From Zoogloeaceae bacterium G21618-S1 (GTDB taxonomy: Bacteria > Pseudomonadota > Gammaproteobacteria > Burkholderiales > Rhodocyclaceae): a stretch of 64,000 bases of DNA. The stretch spans positions 62,001 to 126,000 of the forward strand of contig JAPWHF010000010.1 in assembly GCA_027214125.1 (NCBI GenBank). Reading direction: 5' to 3'. Shown here piece after piece: positions 8,479 to 17,429 of this stretch. The position numbers and the translations under genes are program-made. The notes beneath the pieces were generated by a model, which was given only the letters and a program-made list of their open reading frames with translations, was not told the origin of the DNA and did no database searches. How positions within the stretch are numbered: the stretch's first letter is position 1; every line of letters begins with the position of its first letter.

Positions 8479-9261
8479 TCAAAGGCCGATGTCGTAATCG
8501 ACGGTCAAGGGTGCGTGATCGCTGAAGCGTTCGTCCTTGAAAACCGACGTTGCCTTGGCGGCAAGCGCGGTGCCGGGTGTGGCAATCTGGTAATCCAGCC
8601 GCCAGCCGACGTTCTTGGCCCAGGCCTGGCCCCGGTTGGACCACCAGGTGTAGCAAGTGTCGGTGGTGTCCGGGTGCAGGGTGCGATACACATCGACCCA
8701 GCCCACTTCGTCGAACAGGCGGGTCAGCCAGGCGCGCTCTTCGGGCAGGAAGCCGGAGTTCTTCTTGTTGGATTTCCAGTTGGTGAGGTCAGCCTCGCGG
8801 TGTGCGATGTTCCAGTCGCCGCAGATGATCACCTCGCGGCCGCTGGCGATCAGTTCGGCCATGTGCGGCAGGAAGATATCCATGAAGCGGTACTTGGCGG
8901 CCTGCCGCTCTTCGGAACTGGAGCCGGAGGGCAGGTAGAGCGAGACCACCGACAGCTTGCCGAAGTCGGCCTGGAGGTAGCGGCCCTCGGCATCGAATTC
9001 GGCATTGCCCAGACCTTCGATCACCCGGTCCGGTTCGCGTCGGCTGTAGATGCCGACACCGCTGTAGCCGCGTTTGTCGGCGCAGTGGAAAAACCCGTGG
9101 TAACCCGGCGGGGCGAGCATCTCCTCGGAGAGGTCGGGGCGCTGCGCCTTGAGCTCCTGCAGGCAGACGATGTCGGCGTTCTGGTTCGACATCCAGGCAA
9201 AAAAGCCCTTACGTTCTGCCGACCGGATGCCGTTGAGGTTGATAGTGATGACGCGTAACAT
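8479..9261 (-). CDS. xthA: Exodeoxyribonuclease III
   Basis: A 260-residue member of the exonuclease/endonuclease/phosphatase fold. Visible catalytic elements are N8 in TINLNGIR, E36 in CLQELKAQ, the GDWNIAH motif near residue 148 and the C-terminal FSDHAPL with the catalytic Asp-His. The enzyme cuts at abasic sites and removes 3' blocking groups in base excision repair. It is divergent from pyrE with only 8 bases between the two start codons, so both promoters must lie inside the opposite genes or overlap. Confidence 0.95.
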   Translation of the reverse strand: MLRVITINLNGIRSAERKGFFAWMSNQNADIVCLQELKAQRPDLSEEMLAPPGYHGFFHCADKRGYSGVGIYSRREPDRVIEGLGNAEFDAEGRYLQADFGKLSVVSLYLPSGSSSEERQAAKYRFMDIFLPHMAELIASGREVIICGDWNIAHREADLTNWKSNKKNSGFLPEERAWLTRLFDEVGWVDVYRTLHPDTTDTCYTWWSNRGQAWAKNVGWRLDYQIATPGTALAAKATSVFKDERFSDHAPLTVDYDIGL

Positions 9262-9269
9262 TCGGTGTC

Positions 9270-9944
9270 TTGAGAATGATTCTGATTGGGGCCAACGTGG
9301 ATTTTAGCCGGGATTTCATTGCACTGGCCTGTGACAAGGGCGTTTTGCGTTTTGGTGAGTTCGTGACCAAGGCGGGGCGCAAGTCGCCGTACTTCTTCAA
9401 CGCCGGTTTGTTTGACGATGGGGCGTCCTTCGGCGCGCTGTGCAGCTTTTATGCGCGTGCCATTCTCGCCTCCGGCCTCGACGCCACGATGTTGTTCGGT
9501 CCGGCCTACAAGGGCATCCCTCTGGTGGCCGGCACGGCCATGCGTCTGGCCGAGCAGGGCGTGAATCTGCCCTATTGCTTCAACCGCAAGGAGGCCAAGG
9601 ATCATGGCGAAGGCGGCACGCTGGTGGGTGCGCCGCTGGTTGGCCGGGTGCTGATTCTCGATGACGTCATCTCTGCTGGCACCTCGGTGCGCGAATCGGT
9701 TGAGATCATCCGCGCCAACGGTGCGACGCCGGCAGGCGTGGTGATCGCGCTCGATCGCATGGAGCGCGGGCAGGGCGCCTTGTCGGCCGTGCAGGAAGTG
9801 CAGGCGCAATTCGACATGCCGGTCATCGCCGTGGCGACGCTGGTCGATCTGATCGGCTATCTGGGCGACAGTCCCGATCTGGCCGCCAACCTGTCGGCCG
9901 TCAAGGCCTACCGCGACGCCTATGGCGTCGCATCGCAAGGGTAA
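9270..9944 (+). CDS. pyrE: Orotate phosphoribosyltransferase
   Basis: A 224-residue enzyme that joins orotate and PRPP to form orotidine 5'-phosphate in pyrimidine synthesis. The PRPP-binding motif [16 protein letters not shown] is present near residue 130, and the N-terminal [13 protein letters not shown] is the family signature. The start region is short of alternatives; ATG 9270 or the nearby internal ATG (9276) are both possible. The last base of its TAA is the first base of the next gene's ATG (TAATG), so the two are coupled. Confidence 0.95.
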   Translation: MRMILIGANVDFSRDFIALACDKGVLRFGEFVTKAGRKSPYFFNAGLFDDGASFGALCSFYARAILASGLDATMLFGPAYKGIPLVAGTAMRLAEQGVNLPYCFNRKEAKDHGEGGTLVGAPLVGRVLILDDVISAGTSVRESVEIIRANGATPAGVVIALDRMERGQGALSAVQEVQAQFDMPVIAVATLVDLIGYLGDSPDLAANLSAVKAYRDAYGVASQG

Positions 9945-10573
9945 TGCTCATGATGATCCGCTGCCTGGCCGCGATCGGCCTGATGCTCGCCAGTGTGCTG
10001 AGTACGCCAGCGAGCGCCGCAGGCGCGATCCTGTGCTGCGAAAACGCCGAAGGCCGTCGTGTGTGTGGCGATGTGTTGCCGCAGGCCTGCTACGGACGGG
10101 CGTACCGGCGGGTGGCGTCGGATGGCACCGTCATTGAACGGATCGCCGCGCCAATGAGTGACGCCGAGCGCATCGCCGCCGAGCGGGAGGCGCGTTTGCG
10201 CGAGCTTGAAGAAGCGCGCCGCCGCAGCCAGCGCTTGCAGGACCGCGCTTTGCTCGATACCTATCGGAGTGCGGCCGATATCGATCAGCGCGAGAGCCGC
10301 GCCATTGGTGAAATCGAACGTGATCTGGCCAAAGCCAAAGAGCGTTTGGCCCAGCTGCAGCACGGTCACGAGCGACTGCAGGAAGAAGCCAAGCTGCATC
10401 CGGCGGGCGCGGTGCCGGAGGACCTGACTCAGGCCATTCGCGACAATCAGTCGGAGCTGGCTGCACAGGAAACCGTCATCGACGCCAAGCTCAAGAACAT
10501 GGATGCGGTGCACGCCCGCTACGCGCGTGACCGCGAACGCTATCGGGCGCTGACCAGCACCGGCACGCGTTGA
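9944..10573 (+). CDS. Exported coiled-coil protein of unknown function
   Basis: A 209-residue protein with a signal peptide (residues 1-25, [27 protein letters not shown]). A short cysteine-containing segment follows (LCCENAEGRRVCGDVLPQACYGRAYR), reminiscent of DUF4124-type domains. The rest is a long charged coiled coil (about residues 75-200). It is likely periplasmic. Its start overlaps the pyrE stop, but no functional tie to pyrimidine synthesis is evident. No enzyme motif seen. Confidence 0.75.
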   Translation: MLMMIRCLAAIGLMLASVLSTPASAAGAILCCENAEGRRVCGDVLPQACYGRAYRRVASDGTVIERIAAPMSDAERIAAEREARLRELEEARRRSQRLQDRALLDTYRSAADIDQRESRAIGEIERDLAKAKERLAQLQHGHERLQEEAKLHPAGAVPEDLTQAIRDNQSELAAQETVIDAKLKNMDAVHARYARDRERYRALTSTGTR

Positions 10574-10601
10574 TTGGTGTCGCCACCGTTCGGGAGATCT
10601 G

Positions 10602-12671
10602 ATGACATCTGAACCCCGCATCGTCCACGCGGCCTGTCCGCATGACTGTCCCGACACCTGCGCCATGCACATCACTGTCGAGGACGGCCGGGCGACCAGG
10701 GTGCGCGGCGCCGAAGACCACCCGTTCACGCACGGCGCACTGTGCACCAAGGTGGCGCACTACCTCGACCGCGTCTATTCGCACGACCGCCTGACCCATC
10801 CGATGAAGCGTGTCGGCAAGAAAGGCGAGGGCCGCTTCGAGCGCATCAGCTGGGACGAAGCCCTCGACACCATCGCCACCCGCTTCGCCCAGATCGCTGC
10901 CGATGACCCGCGCGCCATCCTGCCCTACAGCTACGCCGGCACCATGGGCCTGGTGCAGTCCTCGGGCATGGACCGCCGCTTCTTCCACCGCCTCGGCGCC
11001 TCGCTGCTCGATCGCACCATTTGCGCCTCGGCCGGCAGCGCCGGCTGGAAGTCGGTCATCGGTGCCTCGGTCGGGACCGATCCCGAGGCCGTGGTTGACG
11101 CGAAGCTGATCCTCATCTGGGGCGCCAACCCGGTGGTCTCCAACCTGCACGGCTGGCGCTTCATGCAGCAGGCCAAGCGCAATGGCGCCCGGTTGGTGTG
11201 CATCGACCCGTGGCGTACGCAGACGGCCGACAAGTGCGATCTGCACCTCGCGCCACTGCCGGGTACTGACGGCGCCATCGCGTTGGCAATGATCCAGGTG
11301 CTGATCGCAGACGACCTCATCGACCACGACTACATTGCGCAGCACACCGTCGGCTTCGAGGCCCTGGCCGAGCGGGTGCGCAGTTGCACGCCCGAATGGG
11401 CCGCGCCGCTCACCGGCCTGCCGGCCGAGGCGATTCGTCAGCTCGCCCGCGACTACGGCGCCACCCGGCCGAGCGTGATCCGCCTCAATTACGGCCTCAA
11501 TCGCTGCGCTGGCGGCGGCACGGCCGTGCGTAACATCGCTTGCCTGCCGGCGCTGGTTGGCGCCTGGCGCGAGGCGGCCGGCGGCGCGGTGCTGTCCACC
11601 TCGGGCAATTTCCCGGTCGACACCGCGGCGCTCGAGCGCCCCGATCTCTACCCGGATGCCGAGCGCTTCCCGCCACGCACCATCAACATGTCGCCCATCG
11701 GCGAGGCACTGCTCACCGCCAATGACCCGCCGATCCGCGCCATCTATGTGTACAACAGTAACCCGGTGGCGGTGGCGCCCGACAGCAACCGGGTGCGCGC
11801 CGGCTTCGCCCGTGAAGACCTGTTCTGCGTGGTGCACGAGCTGTTCCAGACCGATACCGCCGATTACGCCGACATCCTCCTGCCCGCCACCAGCCAGCTC
11901 GAACATGTCGATGTGCACAAGGCCTACGGCCATCTGTACGCCGTGGCCAACACGCCGGCCATTGATCCGGTGGGCGAGTCGCTGCCCAATAGCGAAGTCT
12001 TCCGTCGCCTTGCCGCGCGCCTGGGCTTTGACGACCCGGCGCTGTTCGAAGACGACGCCACCATTGCTGCCGCGGCCTTCAACACCCGTGATGCCCGCAG
12101 TCTGGGCTTTGCCGAGGGCTTGGCCAAGCAAGGCTGGGCGCGTCTCAATCTGCCCCGGCCTTTCGCGCCCTTCGCCCGGGGCGGTTTCCCGACGCCGTCA
12201 GGCCGCTGCGAGTTCTTTTCGCAGACGATGGCCGATCAGGGCTTTGACCCGCTGCCCGGCTGGGTGCCGCCGATCGAATCGCCCGTCAGCAACCCGGGGC
12301 AGGCCGCGCGCTATCCCTTGGCCATGATTTCGCCGCCGGCGCGCAACTTCCTCAACTCCAGCTTCGCTAACCTGCCTCGCTGGCGCGACAAGGAAGGCGC
12401 GCCGACACTGGAGCTGCATCCCGAGGACGCCGCTGCACGTGGTATTGCCGATGGCGCCCGCTTGCGCATCTTCAATGATCGCGGGGCGTTTCATGCCTTG
12501 GCGGTGGTCACCGACCGGGTGCGCCCCGGCGTGGTCGCCGCGCCGTCGGTGTGGTGGCAGAAGTTTTCCGGCGATGGCGAAAATGCCAATGCCGTTACGT
12601 CCTCGGCGCTCACCGACATGGGCGGCGGACCGGTGTTTTACGACTGCCTGGTCGAGGTTGCGCCAGCCTGA
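10602..12671 (+). CDS. Molybdopterin-dependent oxidoreductase (formate dehydrogenase-like)
   Basis: A 689-residue protein of the DMSO reductase superfamily. The N-terminus holds a 4Fe-4S motif, CPHDCPDTC plus C48 in GALCTK. Molybdopterin domains follow, with WGANPV near 170 and YVYNSNP near 380, and a C-terminal molydopterin-dinucleotide-binding domain (about 570-680). No twin-arginine signal is present, so it should be cytoplasmic. The residue after the GTDGAIALAM motif does not show the substrate, so formate is only one possibility; such stand-alone genes are often annotated as anaerobic dehydrogenases. No electron-transfer subunit or chaperone gene lies nearby. It follows the coiled-coil gene after 28 bases with GGAGATCTG before the ATG. 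Confidence 0.88.
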   Translation: MTSEPRIVHAACPHDCPDTCAMHITVEDGRATRVRGAEDHPFTHGALCTKVAHYLDRVYSHDRLTHPMKRVGKKGEGRFERISWDEALDTIATRFAQIAADDPRAILPYSYAGTMGLVQSSGMDRRFFHRLGASLLDRTICASAGSAGWKSVIGASVGTDPEAVVDAKLILIWGANPVVSNLHGWRFMQQAKRNGARLVCIDPWRTQTADKCDLHLAPLPGTDGAIALAMIQVLIADDLIDHDYIAQHTVGFEALAERVRSCTPEWAAPLTGLPAEAIRQLARDYGATRPSVIRLNYGLNRCAGGGTAVRNIACLPALVGAWREAAGGAVLSTSGNFPVDTAALERPDLYPDAERFPPRTINMSPIGEALLTANDPPIRAIYVYNSNPVAVAPDSNRVRAGFAREDLFCVVHELFQTDTADYADILLPATSQLEHVDVHKAYGHLYAVANTPAIDPVGESLPNSEVFRRLAARLGFDDPALFEDDATIAAAAFNTRDARSLGFAEGLAKQGWARLNLPRPFAPFARGGFPTPSGRCEFFSQTMADQGFDPLPGWVPPIESPVSNPGQAARYPLAMISPPARNFLNSSFANLPRWRDKEGAPTLELHPEDAAARGIADGARLRIFNDRGAFHALAVVTDRVRPGVVAAPSVWWQKFSGDGENANAVTSSALTDMGGGPVFYDCLVEVAPA

Positions 12672-12716
12672 GCGCCCCCCCAGATCTGCCGTTTTGCGTC
12701 AGGCCCCCCGAGGGGG

Positions 12717-15164
12717 TCAGGGCAACTTGGGGCGGCCCGGCGTTTCCTTGAGCGCGGCCGGGTTCAGGCACAGCGCCAGCCAGGCGGTGAGGAGCAGCAT
12801 CAGCGTCATGCGCGGCATGTCGAGCAGACTGTCGAATACGCCTACGGCCACGAAACCCGCCAGGCCGGCCAGCACCGGCGCCGCGAACGGATGCTCACGT
12901 GCCCGCCCCAGCCCCACGCGCCCGGCCGCCGCGAGCAGCATCAGGCCAAGCATTGCCAGCCCAAGTGCGCCTTGCTCGACCCACACGTGCAGGAACAGGC
13001 TCTTGGCATGCCAGGGCAGGTGGTGGCGGTCGGAGCTGAAGAACCAGCGATCCACCCCGGCCTGAAAGTCGCCATTGGCGACCAGCGAGCGCCCTGCACT
13101 GTCGATGACCTCAATGTCGTCCACATCTACCGGAGCCCGCCCGTCAGTGGCCAGCGACAGTACGCTGGGCCGGTAGTGTTGTCCGGCGTTGGCGGTGAGG
13201 CTGCCCGCTTCCATCGTGCCTTGCACTTCGGTCCAGGTCGGGCTGTCGATCTTGATGAGGGCAATGGCACACATCTGGGTGTATAGCAGGTGTTTTCGGC
13301 AGATTTCGAGATGCAGGCTGGATCGCGCCGGTGCGCGCAGTTTCATGCGGTAGTGGAAGGGGCCGGTGGTGTCGGCGGCGACCCGTTGCGACACCCGGAA
13401 CAGTTCCCCGAAGCCCAGCACATGGCGCGCGGCGCCAATGCGGCTGAAGCGTTGACCGCTCTCATCAGGCAGCTCCCACGAGCCGGCATTGGCGGCCAGC
13501 GGGCCAGACCAGAAGTAGGCGTCCGGATAGCGACCCAGGCCGAGGCCCAGCCAATGATCGGCAGGCGTGCGCACCAGCGCGGCGCCTTCTTGCCAGTGCG
13601 CGATGCGACCTCCCAGATCCTCGCTGACGGTCGAAAAGCGTTCGCCCATGTAGTAACTGGTGGTGCCGGTGGCCAGCGCGCCGGCCACGCCGAGGATCAG
13701 CAACGCGTGCGCCAGGCCGTCGCCCGCCCGATGCCACAGCGGGCGCGGCAGCATGAGCTGCACCGTGAGGACCAGCAGGCCGGCGCCCGCGGCGGCAAAA
13801 ATGCCTGCTTCGCCCACGCCTTCGCCCCAGTAGCGACCGACCACCGCGGCCGATACGGCGCAGGCACCTGTCAGCGCGAGTCCGACAACTGCCGGTGAGG
13901 CGGACCCGGGGCGACGCAGGCTGATTGCCGCAGCCGTCAGGGCCGACAGGCACAGCACGCCGAAGGCGAGATAGGGCCCTTTGTCGATCATCGGACTGAG
14001 CAGTGTGACGGCACCGAGCAGCACGCCCGCGCCGAGTGCCAGCATGCGTTGGCCGCGGCCCAGCCGGCGGGCGATATCCCCAAACAGATAGGCCGCCAGC
14101 GCGAAGCCGATCAGGGCCGCCAGGCCGCGATAGCCGCCGCCAGCGAAGGCGGCCATGGCCGAGCCGATCAGCACGGCGGCGGCCAGCCATGCGCCGCCGG
14201 GCAAGGGGCGTGGACAGTCGTCGACGACGGGCGTGGCGGTCGCGCTGGCCCGCCCGGCCAACAACAGCAACACCAGGCTGACCCCGACAGCGGCATACAG
14301 GCCGCGGGAGAAGGTGGTCAGGATCGCATAGCCGCCAATGGCGAGTACCGCCAGGAAAAGCAGCCGCCGCGTCAGGTCGCGACTGCGTAGAAAGCCTGCC
14401 AGCGCGAAGGGGAAGCTTAAGGCCAGCCAGGCATCAAGGGCGGCGCCGCCAACATGCATCTCCCAGAACAGGCCGGTGGTGCGGTAATCCGCCGAGAAAT
14501 TGGTGAGGCCGGGGAAGGCGTCGCGCTCCCACACCGTCACCAGCGAGGCGGTAAGCAGACCGAGCGTCATGCCGAGCGTGAGCCGGCCGAAGGCGGCCGC
14601 GCCGCGCGCACGTCCGGCGGCGTGCAGGCAGGGCAAGAGCATCAGAAGGAGGACCGGCGCCTTGAGCAGGCGCAGGCCATTGAGAGGTGTTTTGTAGCCG
14701 GCGAACAGGCTGGCATCGAAGGGGGGGAGCGGAATCGGCGTGCGCCAGGCCGACACGCCGTAGCTGACAATCCATAGCAGGGCAATCAGCAGGGCGATTG
14801 GCGACAGCCGGAAGGCCGGCGCGGCGCGCACCGGCAGGGGCGGGGCCAAGGCCTCGCGCAGGCCGACGCCGGCGACCACCGCCAGCACCAGGGCGTCGCT
14901 TTCAGTGAAGTGGATCCAGCCGGTGAGCGGGGCGAGGTCGATGACCGGCCACAGCGCCGGCAGCACAACCAACCAGGCGGAGGGGCGCGCCAGAAAGGTC
15001 ATCACGGCGAGGGCGGCCACCGCCGTGGCGGCGACCCGATCGAGGGGATGATGCCAGGCCCACAGGCCGAGCGAGGCGAGGGCGATCAGGGCGCTGACGG
15101 CGAACCACAGCCGGGCCAACGGGCCGGTTCGCTGCGCCTGCAGGGAGGGCATGGGTGCGTGCAT
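12717..15164 (-). CDS. O-antigen ligase/polymerase-like membrane protein
   Basis: About 815 residues with 12 or more membrane segments over residues 1-500. A large soluble insertion (about 540-750) follows, then three terminal membrane helices. Near residue 745 HLPWHAKSLFLHVWVEQGALGL matches the H-x-N/S-L-F-L pattern of the Wzy/WaaL family, which polymerises or ligates lipid-linked glycans in the periplasm. The insertion contains a beta-rich region ending NGDFQAGVDRWFFSSD, which looks like a carbohydrate-binding sandwich. I use ATG 15164 (MHAPMPS); an in-frame start at 15194 adds 10 residues. No glycosyltransferases are adjacent, so its glycan is unknown. Confidence 0.75.
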   Translation of the reverse strand: MHAPMPSLQAQRTGPLARLWFAVSALIALASLGLWAWHHPLDRVAATAVAALAVMTFLARPSAWLVVLPALWPVIDLAPLTGWIHFTESDALVLAVVAGVGLREALAPPLPVRAAPAFRLSPIALLIALLWIVSYGVSAWRTPIPLPPFDASLFAGYKTPLNGLRLLKAPVLLLMLLPCLHAAGRARGAAAFGRLTLGMTLGLLTASLVTVWERDAFPGLTNFSADYRTTGLFWEMHVGGAALDAWLALSFPFALAGFLRSRDLTRRLLFLAVLAIGGYAILTTFSRGLYAAVGVSLVLLLLAGRASATATPVVDDCPRPLPGGAWLAAAVLIGSAMAAFAGGGYRGLAALIGFALAAYLFGDIARRLGRGQRMLALGAGVLLGAVTLLSPMIDKGPYLAFGVLCLSALTAAAISLRRPGSASPAVVGLALTGACAVSAAVVGRYWGEGVGEAGIFAAAGAGLLVLTVQLMLPRPLWHRAGDGLAHALLILGVAGALATGTTSYYMGERFSTVSEDLGGRIAHWQEGAALVRTPADHWLGLGLGRYPDAYFWSGPLAANAGSWELPDESGQRFSRIGAARHVLGFGELFRVSQRVAADTTGPFHYRMKLRAPARSSLHLEICRKHLLYTQMCAIALIKIDSPTWTEVQGTMEAGSLTANAGQHYRPSVLSLATDGRAPVDVDDIEVIDSAGRSLVANGDFQAGVDRWFFSSDRHHLPWHAKSLFLHVWVEQGALGLAMLGLMLLAAAGRVGLGRAREHPFAAPVLAGLAGFVAVGVFDSLLDMPRMTLMLLLTAWLALCLNPAALKETPGRPKLP

Positions 15165-15264
15165 GGAGGGGCGTCGAGTCGGCAACGGCACCATCGTAAC
15201 CGAAGCCTATCGCGCCGTCTGCCTTGCGTGGGGTGTGCGCGCAAAAGCCGCTATCATCGCCGCC

Positions 15265-16110
15265 ATGCCTGCCGCTACGCCGCCCCGCGCCTGGATCGCC
15301 CTGCATGTGGCGGTATTCCTCTTTGGCAGTGCCGGGCTGTTCGCCAAAGGCTTGCCACTGTCGGCCGAAGCGCTGGTGTTCGGGCGAACCGCCATCGCCG
15401 CGCTCGCCTTGTGGCTGTGGCTGCGTTGGCGGCCGGAGGCGGGACGCTTTCGGGGCTTGAGTCTGCTCGCCGGGCCGCTGCTGGCGGTGCACTGGTTGAG
15501 TTTTTTCGTCGCCATTCAGGTGTCGTCGGTGGCCATCGGCTTGATGGGCTACGCCAGCTACCCGATGTTCGCGGCCGTGCTGGCGGTGTTCGGCGGTGAG
15601 CGGCCGAAGCGCGCGGACTGGGTGTGCGCCGGGGTCGTCACGCTGGGTCTGGTGGTGTTGGTGCCGCACTGGCGCTTCGGTGACAGCACGCTTATCGGCC
15701 TGGCCTGGGGCGTGCTCTCGGGCTTCAGCTTTGCCGTGCTCGCCAGTATCAACCGGCGCATCAGCCGCAGCAGCGGGCCGGTGCGCCTGGCCATGGCGCA
15801 GAACGCCATCGCCGCCTTCTGTTTGATGCCGTTTGTTGATGGGGTGATGCCCGGCAGTGCCACCCAGTGGCTATGGCTGATCGCGCTGGGCGTGGTGTGG
15901 ACGGCGCTGGCCCACACCTTGTTCATTGCCAGCCTGCGTCATGTGCCGCCGCAAACGGCGGCGGTGGTTGCGTCGCTGGAGCCGGTGTACGGCATTGCGC
16001 TGGCGGCGATGTTGTTTGCCGAGCTGCCCGGCATGCGCGAGTGGATTGGCGGCGTGCTGATCATCGGCGTCACGGTGTGGACGACGCTGCGGCGGCCTTC
16101 AGGGGCGTGA
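15265..16110 (+). CDS. EamA-family (DMT) transporter
   Basis: About 281 residues with ten hydrophobic segments in two EamA halves, the drug/metabolite transporter layout of inner-membrane exporters or importers. The second half contains the typical ASLEPVYGIALAAMLFAELP segment (about residues 238-258). I start at ATG 15265 (MPAATPPRAW) because the first membrane helix begins right after it; an earlier in-frame ATG would overlap the divergent polymerase gene. Substrate unknown; amino acids or metabolites are common for the family. Confidence 0.85.
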   Translation: MPAATPPRAWIALHVAVFLFGSAGLFAKGLPLSAEALVFGRTAIAALALWLWLRWRPEAGRFRGLSLLAGPLLAVHWLSFFVAIQVSSVAIGLMGYASYPMFAAVLAVFGGERPKRADWVCAGVVTLGLVVLVPHWRFGDSTLIGLAWGVLSGFSFAVLASINRRISRSSGPVRLAMAQNAIAAFCLMPFVDGVMPGSATQWLWLIALGVVWTALAHTLFIASLRHVPPQTAAVVASLEPVYGIALAAMLFAELPGMREWIGGVLIIGVTVWTTLRRPSGA

Positions 16111-16163
16111 CGATTTTGTGACCGGCGTATGATGACGCCTTCCCGTCCCGCATCCCGCCCGTC

Positions 16164-16928
16164 ATGTCCGATACCGACACCCTCGCCGCCGTCACTGCGC
16201 TGGTCCGTCAGGCCAAACGTATCCTCTTCATTACCGGCGCGGGCCTGTCTGCGGATTCCGGTCTGCCGACCTACCGCGGCATTGGCGGTTTGTATGACGA
16301 CAAGCTCACCGGCCATGGCATCCCGATCGAAAAGGCGCTTTCCGGCCAAATGATGGCCAACCGGCCGGAGGTGAGCTGGACCTACCTCGCCCAGATCGAA
16401 GCCAACTGCCGCGGCGCTCAACCCAACGCGGCGCATCATGCCATCGCCCGTCTGGTGGCCGAACGCCCCGGCTCGATGGTGTTTACGCAGAATGTGGATG
16501 GCTTTCACCGCGACGTGGGCACGGTAAATCTGGTCGAGATCCACGGCAACCTGCATCAGTTGCAATGCACCGAATGCGGCCGCGGTCGCCGCGTGCCAGA
16601 CTACGCCGGCCTGCAGATACCGCCGGGCTGCCCCACCTGCGGCGGCGTGATGCGCCCCGACGTCGTGTTGTTTGGCGAAGACCTGCCGCGCGACGGCATC
16701 CTGCGCCTGGAACACATGCTGGTCGAAGGCGTCGATCTGGTCATGAGCATCGGCACCTCCAGCGCCTTCCCGTACATCGCCGGGCCCGTCATCTGGGCGG
16801 CCGAGGCGGGCGTGCCGACGGTGGAGATCAACCCTGGCGAAACGCGAGTGAGTGCGGTAGTGACGCATCGTGTGCAGATGGGCGCAGCGCACGCCCTGGG
16901 CGAGATTCTCGCGGCTCTTGATCGTTGA
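16164..16928 (+). CDS. cobB: Sir2-family NAD-dependent protein deacylase
   Basis: A 254-residue sirtuin that removes acyl groups from lysine using NAD. The NAD-binding motif [15 protein letters not shown] (residues 25-39), TQNVDGFH (108-115) and catalytic His127 in EIHGNLH are all present. Zinc cysteines C135, C138, C156 and C159 complete the small domain. Length matches the family. It is followed after 16 bases by a small acidic protein gene in the same direction, so they may be co-transcribed. Confidence 0.92.
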   Translation: MSDTDTLAAVTALVRQAKRILFITGAGLSADSGLPTYRGIGGLYDDKLTGHGIPIEKALSGQMMANRPEVSWTYLAQIEANCRGAQPNAAHHAIARLVAERPGSMVFTQNVDGFHRDVGTVNLVEIHGNLHQLQCTECGRGRRVPDYAGLQIPPGCPTCGGVMRPDVVLFGEDLPRDGILRLEHMLVEGVDLVMSIGTSSAFPYIAGPVIWAAEAGVPTVEINPGETRVSAVVTHRVQMGAAHALGEILAALDR

Positions 16929-16944
16929 GTTTTTGCCACTTTTG

Positions 16945-17322
16945 ATGAATTCAACGCCCTCACCTTTGCCGCCCGCCGACAGCCGAGGCACCCGTGCGGC
17001 GCTGATTTTTGCGCTCACCGCCGAGCGGCTTTCGTTGTGGTACGAGCACGGCCAGTGGCCGACCGAGGCGCAGGGCGCCACGCTCGCCGCCGACTGGCTG
17101 GCGCGCACCCGGCGGCGCCTGCCGCTCGCCGAGCGACGCCATCTGTCAGGTCTGAGCGACCAACTCGCCCGTACCATGGCCGCCTCGCTCTCGCTGGAGG
17201 CGGGGCTGTTCACGGTGCACGAGATGATGGAAGCGCTTGACCCCAACTACGAATCCGAACACGCACGCGCGCTGATGGCCGAGTGCGAGCGACTGCTCGA
17301 TGACGCGGCGGATGCCGGCTAG
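16945..17322 (+). CDS. Conserved-looking hypothetical protein
   Basis: A 125-residue soluble helical protein ([15 protein letters not shown]), with no signal peptide or membrane segment and no motif I recognise. The middle part, [27 protein letters not shown], and the C-terminal acidic helices look like a genuine fold, and codon use matches its neighbours. ATG 16945 is chosen because upstream in-frame codons overlap the sirtuin gene. Probably co-transcribed with the sirtuin gene. Confidence 0.7.
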   Translation: MNSTPSPLPPADSRGTRAALIFALTAERLSLWYEHGQWPTEAQGATLAADWLARTRRRLPLAERRHLSGLSDQLARTMAASLSLEAGLFTVHEMMEALDPNYESEHARALMAECERLLDDAADAG

Positions 17323-17362
17323 GTCAGCTGTAGTCGGTGGACGACGACGATGCCGCGGTGTC

Positions 17363-17397
17363 GCGCAGAGGGGATTCGCCGTAGGCGCCCTCTGCGC
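17363..17397. terminator. Hairpin between convergent genes
   Basis: GCGCAGAGGG (17363-17372) and CCCTCTGCGC (17388-17397) are perfect 10-base inverted arms with a 15-base loop. They sit in the 107-base space between the hypothetical gene and the convergent diguanylate cyclase gene, so they may stop transcripts from both sides. No T-run is present. Confidence 0.45.
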
Positions 17398-17429
17398 AAG
17401 GCGGTATGCCGAAGGCGAGAGGCGCGGGC

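Noticed and set aside
10491-12131. 546-codon minus-strand frame opposite the molybdopterin oxidoreductase
   Set aside because: The plus strand has a full family match with FeS and molybdopterin motifs; the antisense has none.
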